DNA from: Dermatemys mawii
Taxonomy: Eukaryota > Chordata > Testudines > Dermatemydidae
NCBI GenBank assembly: GCA_007922305.1
Contig: ML677351.1
Coordinates: 13,616,740 to 13,680,739, forward strand
Length of the DNA: 64,000 nucleotides
Direction: 5' to 3'
Position 1 is the stretch's first letter. Every line of letters starts with the position of its first letter. The notes below the pieces were generated by a model that did not search any database, was not told the DNA's origin, and worked only from the letters and a program-made list of their open reading frames with translations. Made by a program: the position numbers and the translations under genes. Positions 57,881-64,000 of this stretch are shown here, one piece after another.

Positions 57881-58925
57881 CATCAATAAAAAAATGAAAG
57901 TTCACAACACCTGAGCCAAAGACACAGCCTGACATTGGCAGAGGTGTTCCATTTCAACTGAATCCTTGAAGTGCAGCAACTAGACAACTGCTTCTAACCT
58001 TTGTCTCTGATCTAGAGTTTCATCTCCCCAGGGAAAGATTCAGCAAGATATTCCCTTCTACACTACCCTGATTCAAGGTCCACTTACACACAGATTGTGC
58101 CTGAAATAGGTCTAGAGCTATTTCTAACCCCCATCACTACTGCCGCCTATTTTTAATTAAGATGAGTCCAGGGATACCACAAGACCTTGGCTTCTTGCAG
58201 AATACAGCATGATTTATTAGCCTGTTATTAGAGAGATTTATAGAGATCATCCTTAGACAAGCACAGCTCCTATTTCTCATTTTACAAAGGCAGACGGCTG
58301 CTTTCTGTGCTAGGAGGAAAGACTCATGAAATTCAGAGGGGCTTACCTGTAAGCTACCGTTGTACTGACAATTTGGAAAAGGTGGTATATATATTAAGAT
58401 CCATAGTTTTACCTCAAGTTCAAATAATATGACCCAGGAATTAAAAAAAAAAAAAAGAATAAGATGTGAACATATCCCCATGGGGTATCCTCTCTCACAA
58501 CTCTTATTTACTTTTTGCTACTGCACAGATAAGCTGGGCACACAGATCGAGAAGGGGTACGTGCCTCGCATTGCTATATGGCTTTACTGCAGCAGTTTCT
58601 AGGATCTACAGTGAAAGGACAACTTTTCTGAGAAGTTTAGCAACATGACTGCTTATGGGGTTCTCCCTGATTGTAATAAGAGCTGCCACCTCTGCTTCAC
58701 ATTCTGTGGAAATAAAGAGATGGACTGCTCCAGGCCTATGGCACAGCACCCATCAGCCTCCAGAAGCAACCCTTCTCTCTTCCTCTTCTCTCTGCGAACT
58801 CTTATACACAAAACACAAATTCAAAACAGCTCTATGCAGGGGACTCATGGATCTACCCGTTTCCTTCACATCTGGTTCCTTTGGTCTAAGCTAAAATCTC
58901 AGGCTTCTCTTGGACATCTCATAGA
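57881..58925. other. Intronic sequence with poly(A) at about 58,442
   Basis: A run of about 14 A may mark an unrecognised retroposon. No other feature seen. Confidence 0.4.
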
Positions 58926-58929
58926 TGTC

Positions 58930-59640
58930 TAGCCACCAGTTCAAGCTAAACACAGCTAAAACAGAGTTCCGAATTTCCCCCTGCATCATCACCACCTAAG
59001 TCCTTCCCACCACCTCCCTTGTCAATCACTGTGGACAACATTACCATTCTGCCTGTCATTGAAGCCCGTAAAAAGGGCATCACCTTCAACTTGATTTCTC
59101 GCTAGATCTTCGCATCCAGGCTACATCTAAATCTTGCTGATTTCTGTCTACACAAGATCTCGAAGATTCGGCCTGTCCTATGCATCAACACAGCTAAAAT
59201 GCCTCTCTCGATTATAGCAACATCCTTCTCTTTGGTTTTGACAAATGCAATCGTGCCCTGACTCATCCATTCAGCGCACTACCACACAGATCATTCTCCT
59301 AATTCATCACTTTGACTATGTCACGTCTCTCTTTGGATCCCGGCACTGGATCTCCCTTGTCTATGGCGTGAAACATAACCCACCTGTCTTCACTTTCAAA
59401 GCCCCTCACATTTAATTCTCACCCCACCTCTCATCTCATTTGCTATCAAGTTTTCGATGTTCACCGCTGATCGGCCTCCTCTGCCCACTTGTTAAATTTT
59501 CAAGCAGCTTCATGCTTTCTCCAATGCTCCCACACACACTTGAGAGGCACTCTCCAAAGATATTTGCAAAACCCTCTCATCCACCTTCAAATCCCTCCTC
59601 ACAGCTCTGCTGTGCCACAACACTTCCAAAGAAACATTGA
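58930..59640 (+). mobile_element. Probable L2-type LINE 3' fragment (highly decayed)
   Basis: Plus frames read pieces such as ISKIRPVL (about 59,162), SFSLV, LSLSKPLTF and STFKSLLTAL in the order typical of the L2 reverse transcriptase C-terminus ('IARIRPFL … FTFKALH … SFKSLLKTHL'). Frames shift often and many stops occur. Confidence 0.45.
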
Positions 59641-59644
59641 CAAT

Positions 59645-59830
59645 TATGACATTGCTGATGTGCAGAGACAACTTATGCCCATTATGCTGTTCAGTACTTT
59701 TTCATTATTTCCTTGTACTCCCTCATCGGTCTGCATCCACCTGTTTTGTTTTATTACTTATATTATAAACCACTCTCTTTTTGTTTTATGTTTGTAGAGT
59801 GCCTGTGGCTGGTCTACACTGGCATAGCAT
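59645..59830. other. Intronic sequence without recognised features
   Basis: Short non-coding stretch before the hAT element. Confidence 0.4.
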
Positions 59831-59843
59831 GAAAAATCTACAC

Positions 59844-60133
59844 CAGGGGTCAGCAGCCTTTCAGAAGTGGTGTGCCCAGTCTTCATTTATTCACTCTAAT
59901 TTAAGGTTTTGCATGCCAGTAATACACTTTAACATTTTTAGAAGGTCTTTTTATATAAGTATTTAATATCTAAACTAAACTATTATTGTACGTAAAGTAA
60001 ATAAGGTTTTTAAAACGTTTAAGAAGCTTCATTTAAAATTAAATTAAAAGGCAGGACCCGGGCAACGTGAGTGCCACTGAAAATCAGCTCGCGTGCTGCC
60101 TTCGGCACGTGTGCCATAGGTTGCCTACCCCTG
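59844..60133. mobile_element. hAT non-autonomous element, family A, copy 4
   Basis: Ends CAGGGGTCAGCAGCC and GGTTGCCTACCCCTG are flanked by ATCTACAC on both sides (59,836-59,843; 60,134-60,141), a perfect 8-bp duplication. It keeps the complete AT-rich core including TAAGAAGCTTCATTTAAAAT. Confidence 0.95.
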
Positions 60134-60144
60134 ATCTACACTTC

Positions 60145-61080
60145 TAGGAGATGCAGCTATGCCTACTTCGCCCAGTTTAGACAGCACTAAGTCAATGGAA
60201 GAACTCAGGACTGAGGCTCCTAGGCACTATGGGAAAGGAAATACCATCCACACGCCCAGTTCAGTCAATTTATCCTCTGAACCACTCCCAAATAAGTGAA
60301 TGAGAATTTTGCCTCTGACTTCAACAGGAGCAAGAGCAGTCTCTCCACATGATTCCAGAGAGATTCACAGGATTATGCTTCCTGCACACTCCATATTTTA
60401 TGCAGATGAGAGACACAATTAAATGGCAAATGGATTTCAGTTGTTTTTGTTTCGTTTTAAAGGATGACACTTTCCCAATCAATTAAAAACCAAATTCAAA
60501 GGGGAAAAACCCACAACAAAACATTTGTTTGTTCTCTTGTCTAAATTCCCTGATCAAATCACAAACACAGAAGTTTTGATCTTCAGCAGCTTGCTTAGTA
60601 TAGACTAGTCCCTACTGATTAGGAGCTAAGGGAAGGGCTATGTAGCTAGCAGAAAGAGAGGCTTTTCTATTTATCTGATTTCAACATGCCTGAGTTATCA
60701 GACTCTACAGGGATTCGTTAATGAGAATAAAACTCTTGCTTGATGCAAGCCAGGAAGGTTCTTCTCTGTAAATATCTATGCTCCAGAGACTTTACGCTGA
60801 TCACATGCCTTGGCGCTGAGCAACGCACATTAAACTGACACAGCCACTACACCAAAAAACCCACCACGCTTATTGAGGTTGACAAATCCAGACGAGTTAG
60901 TAGTAAAAGACAGGAAGGGGTGGGGGAAAAAAGGAGGTTTCACTCCCCCAGAAGGGAGGCATAGCCAAGGAGAGGACTAAGAGGTCTAAAAGAATGCACA
61001 AGGTAGATGTTCCCCCAGCACGGACTTGCCATAGCAACTCTGTTCAACAAGTGGCACTAGTGACGTAAAAAAACCCGTTA
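60145..61080. other. Intronic sequence without recognised features
   Basis: Nothing recognised. Confidence 0.4.
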
Positions 61081-61084
61081 TTAC

Positions 61085-61235
61085 ATCCTCACAGCCACCC
61101 ATACAAGGTGGGTGTGTATTATCCACATTTCATAAATGGAGAAATGGAAGCAGAAAGGTTAAGTGACCTGACAAAAGGTTACACAGGAAGTCTGTGGCAC
61201 AGCTGGGAACATAACTATGCAGTTTGGCTGCTGAA
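61085..61235 (+). repeat. MIR-like CORE-SINE
   Basis: GTGTATTATCCACATTTCATAAATGGAG, GAAGCAGAAAGGTTAAGTGACCTG and CAGGAAGTCTGTGGCACAGC (by parts) follow MIR core order closely. Confidence 0.7.
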
Positions 61236-61239
61236 CCTG

Positions 61240-62260
61240 CTGTTGGTAACTCTTGCAGGGAGGGGGAAAACACATGCACAAAAGCAGACTTCTCTTCCTG
61301 AAGCTGCTGCCATCTTCCAGTGACAATCCATTGACAAATTACCAGGATAGGAGGGGTCCAGCCCAGACCCTTTCCCAATATCTGCTCTCCTTTAGCCATA
61401 GTAACGCCACTGCACACGGCCTGAACTGGCATCTTCATTTTGAGCCCCATGCACAGTATGCTACACTGGTCACCAATCTGACTTGGCCTCTCAGTGGGAG
61501 AAGCAGCCATCTGAGAAGAAAGGAGGATGATAGCAAAGTGAACAAACCTTCTCCCAGACCCACCAGTCACTGGATGTTGTGTTGTGCCATTAGATCTGTG
61601 AATAGGGTGTGGGCTAAACAGTTCACTTCAGTCTCTCTGGGCTGCAACCCACAACCATTTATTCACTCTTTGCATGTGGCTTTTCTATACATCTGCATAG
61701 GTTTCCATAGCTGTCTCTGACAATGATCCTGTGCCTGAACAGTCCTCCCACCAAGAGAAAACCTGTCCGTCAAGGCTGCAAACGTCAAACGCTTTGAATT
61801 TTCCTTGGGAGAGGAAGACTTCCTGATAGCCGTTGAACTGCCTCAATAAGAAGCTTCTATAGAAAGCCCTATCTATATTCTGGAGTACACCGCCTTAAAG
61901 AATACAGTGTGGGAAGCAGTAGTGTATTTGTGTAGTGCCCGGGTTCCTCTTCATCAAAGTGAGCGTAATAGGGAGGCTACTTTATTCTGGGATTCTTCTA
62001 GCTTCTTAGTGAGCATTCTGGACAGAAGATTGTTTCTGGGATGCCAGTGCCTCTGGCTGGTGTTGCCACAGCAGCACAGGCAGAAGCTGTCAAAGAAAAT
62101 TATAGATCGTTTGTTATGGTCTCCAGCCAGGTGACCAAACAAACATTTTAGTAAAATCTGAAATGGATAAACACTGGATAAATCACCTAGGCTTCCGTGC
62201 CATGCTCGCTCTATGTTATGAATTATGTTTCCTTTCACAGCAGGATTTTAAAATTATTTT
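61240..62260. other. Intronic sequence without recognised features
   Basis: Nothing recognised; some frames reach 155 codons but lack motifs. Confidence 0.4.
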
Positions 62261-62271
62261 TATATATATAT

Positions 62272-62928
62272 TGTGACAAAGCTCCAAGTTTGTACTTGTG
62301 GGTCCTGCGCTTCCTGGCAGATTTAGGGGCCTCAGAAACTCATCTAGGCCCCAGAGTGACCTCCCTTTCTCAGTATAATTGGCAAGTCACCACCTAGTGA
62401 GTTGCCTTCATCACAGGCCAGTATGGAAGATGGAAAAAGGGGGGAGCCCAGGCCCGCCCTCTACTCCGGACTCCAGCCCAGGGACCCTAATAGTATCAGC
62501 TAAGATGGATGACCTTTTATCCACAAAACACAATACAATTCCCTGGGCTACTTCCCCACAGCAGTCCCTGCTTCTTCAAACCCCACTTCACCCTTACCTC
62601 AGGGCCTCCTTCCTTCTGTATGATATGTTGTCCAACACTCAGTCTCACCAACAGCACAACCTCCTTCCACAGCTCCTGACACCCACAGCCCACCTGACTA
62701 ACTGGGAGGTTTTTATCTGGTTTCAGCCAGTCCCTGATTGGCTTCAGGTGTCCCAATTAGGCTAGCTGTTTCTACTCCTTTCTAGAAGGTTCTTAATTGG
62801 CCCCAGGTGTCTTGATTGGCCTGGAGTAGCCTTTGTTTGGCTATCCAGGGAACAAGGACCTGCACATCCTGAGACCAATATACCTGCCTTCCAGCACTCT
62901 CCTATATCCTTCTGGTCTGACTCCGTCG

Positions 62929-62931
<3 letters not shown>
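62272..62931 (-). mobile_element. Probable solo LTR (TGTGAC…GTCGTCA), inserted in a TA-repeat
   Basis: The element begins TGTGACAAAGCTCC and ends CTCCGTCGTCA, a TG…CA frame with near-inverted ends. It is 660 bp and resembles an LTR family I recall from turtle genomes. On the minus strand a TATA-like CAGATAAAAACC (around 62,712-62,723) lies before an A/G-rich part, so the minus orientation is likelier. Both sides are (TA)n sequence (62,261-62,270 and 62,933-62,960), so it probably inserted in a TA-repeat. No internal region is attached. Confidence 0.6.
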
Positions 62932-62932
<1 letters not shown>

Positions 62933-62973
<41 letters not shown>

Positions 62974-62982
62974 CACACACAC
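62933..62982. repeat. (TA)n(CA)n microsatellite
   Basis: A TA run of about 14 units, a short break, and then about eight CA units. Confidence 0.95.
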
Positions 62983-62989
62983 ATTTGTG

Positions 62990-63437
62990 CATTAATTTTG
63001 CAGCGGACTTCTCTGTGTTTCTATTAGCTGTGGTGTGCGGGGGCCAGCATGGAGCTGATGGCAGAGTGGGGCTGGGTGCCGCTCCCTCGCGATCCCCCGT
63101 AGAGGCTGGCCTGGCCTGTGCCATGCCCCCCTAAATATTTCTCCATAACCCCTCCCTGGGGGGGCATGCCCCACAGTTGGGGACAACTGCATTTGTGGGT
63201 TGTAAGTTGCTTTTTTGGCCTGGATCTGGTTAAAATGCAGCATGGCAGGGATATCAACTGACTAGGCAGTTGTGGCCTAGTGAATAACTAATGTTTAGCA
63301 GTGATGGGCACTCCTTCTTCCTGGCTGCTAATAATCATTCTTTGGTTATATGCTGTATGAGCCCAAAGCACTCAGGTGAAGGAGAAGGGAGGATTTGATA
63401 AATAAAAGCATAGTGGGACTGGCACTCTAACCTCATA
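62990..63437. other. Intronic sequence without recognised features
   Basis: A G/C-rich part at about 63,030-63,190, where the frames are not protein-like. Nothing recognised. Confidence 0.4.
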
Positions 63438-64000
63438 AAGAACGAGGAGTACTTGTGGCACCTTAGAAACTAACAAATTTATTTGAGTATAAGCTTTTGA
63501 CGGCTAAAACTCACTTCATCAGATGTATAGAATGGAAAATACAGTAGGAAGGTGTGTGTACACACACATGCACAACTTGAAAAGATGGGGGTTGTCATAC
63601 CAACTCTAATGAGACAAATCAGTTAAGGTGGACAATCATCAGCAGAAGGGGGGGGACTTCTGTAGTGATAATCGGGATGGCCCATTACAAACAGTTGACA
63701 AGAAGGTGTGAGTAACAGTAGGGATAAAAATTAGCATGGGGACAGAGTTTTAGTTTGTGTAATGACCCATCCACTCCCCAGTCTTTATTCAAGCCTAACT
63801 TAATAGTGTCCAGTTTGCAAATTAACCAGGGAGGTTGAAGTGTTCTCTGACTGTTTTTTTTAAATGTTATAATTCCTAATGTCTGATTTCTGTTCATTTA
63901 TTCTTTTACATTGCCAAACCAGACAGTGGCTATTACACGGCAGAGGGGCATTGCTGGCACATGATGGCATATATCACATTGGTAGATGTGCAGGTGTACA
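63438..64000 (-). mobile_element. Penelope-like element fragment with GIY-YIG nuclease remnant, runs off the window
   Basis: On the minus strand the segment from the window end reads TSTNVIYAIMCQQCPSAV (about 63,979-63,932), matching the start of a GIY-YIG nuclease core, with the usual YIG part disrupted by stops. Further on the frame shows KSDIRNYN and REHFNL-like text, and then a non-coding 3' tail with GTTTTAGCCGTCAAAAGC and AACAAATTTATTTGAG that ends at 63,438. That tail is shared with the short copies at 25,290-25,425 and 20,365-20,412. C-terminal GIY-YIG endonucleases are a hallmark of Penelope-like retroelements, where they nick the target. The reverse transcriptase would lie beyond the window. 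Stops show that the copy is dead. Confidence 0.7.

Overview
The window looks like intronic DNA from a vertebrate genome, most likely a turtle. Evidence for this is one well-conserved IGSF3 exon on the minus strand with proper splice sites, no bacterial-style gene packing, and a dense layer of repeats of types I associate from memory with turtle genomes: hAT non-autonomous elements, CR1/L2-type LINE pieces, Penelope-like elements, SCAN-gag LTR retrotransposons, tRNA SINEs and MIR-like SINEs. The species assignment is inference.

Layout. Positions 1-15,600 hold C-rich hAT-like elements, a tRNA SINE, a 5'-truncated RPS19 processed pseudogene (8,086-8,262, minus), and a nested DNA transposon pair (9,427-11,085 interrupted by 9,517-10,468). 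Positions 15,600-17,108 are a probable solo LTR carrying two MITEs. From 20,360 to 21,770 lie a Penelope tail, a LINE reverse-transcriptase fragment and an unclassified repeat-encoded ORF that reads in frame with the LINE end. Positions 23,000-36,300 contain MIR-like SINEs, several hAT elements with 8-bp target duplications, and a decayed Tigger/pogo transposase. The only host protein-coding exon is 38,670-39,047 (minus), the first Ig domain of IGSF3; I did not find its neighbouring exons, so both flanks are read as long introns.

Positions 41,190-44,960 (minus) hold a decayed LTR retrotransposon with a SCAN-like gag, protease remnant and integrase, cut by a hAT element. Positions 55,047-57,875 hold a second, much better preserved SCAN-gag LTR element: two LTRs of about 412 and 419 bp, a perfect 5-bp target duplication, a tRNA-Pro-type primer site and a purine tract, but only about 2 kb of interior and no recognisable reverse transcriptase. 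The end of the window (63,438-64,000, minus) is a Penelope-like element fragment with a broken GIY-YIG nuclease.

The features are not a functional pathway: they are one host exon embedded in a record of successive transposon insertions, many of which can be ordered by nesting. The best candidates for something poorly described are the compact SCAN-gag element with its extra Cys4 reading frame and the LINE-unknown fused ORF.
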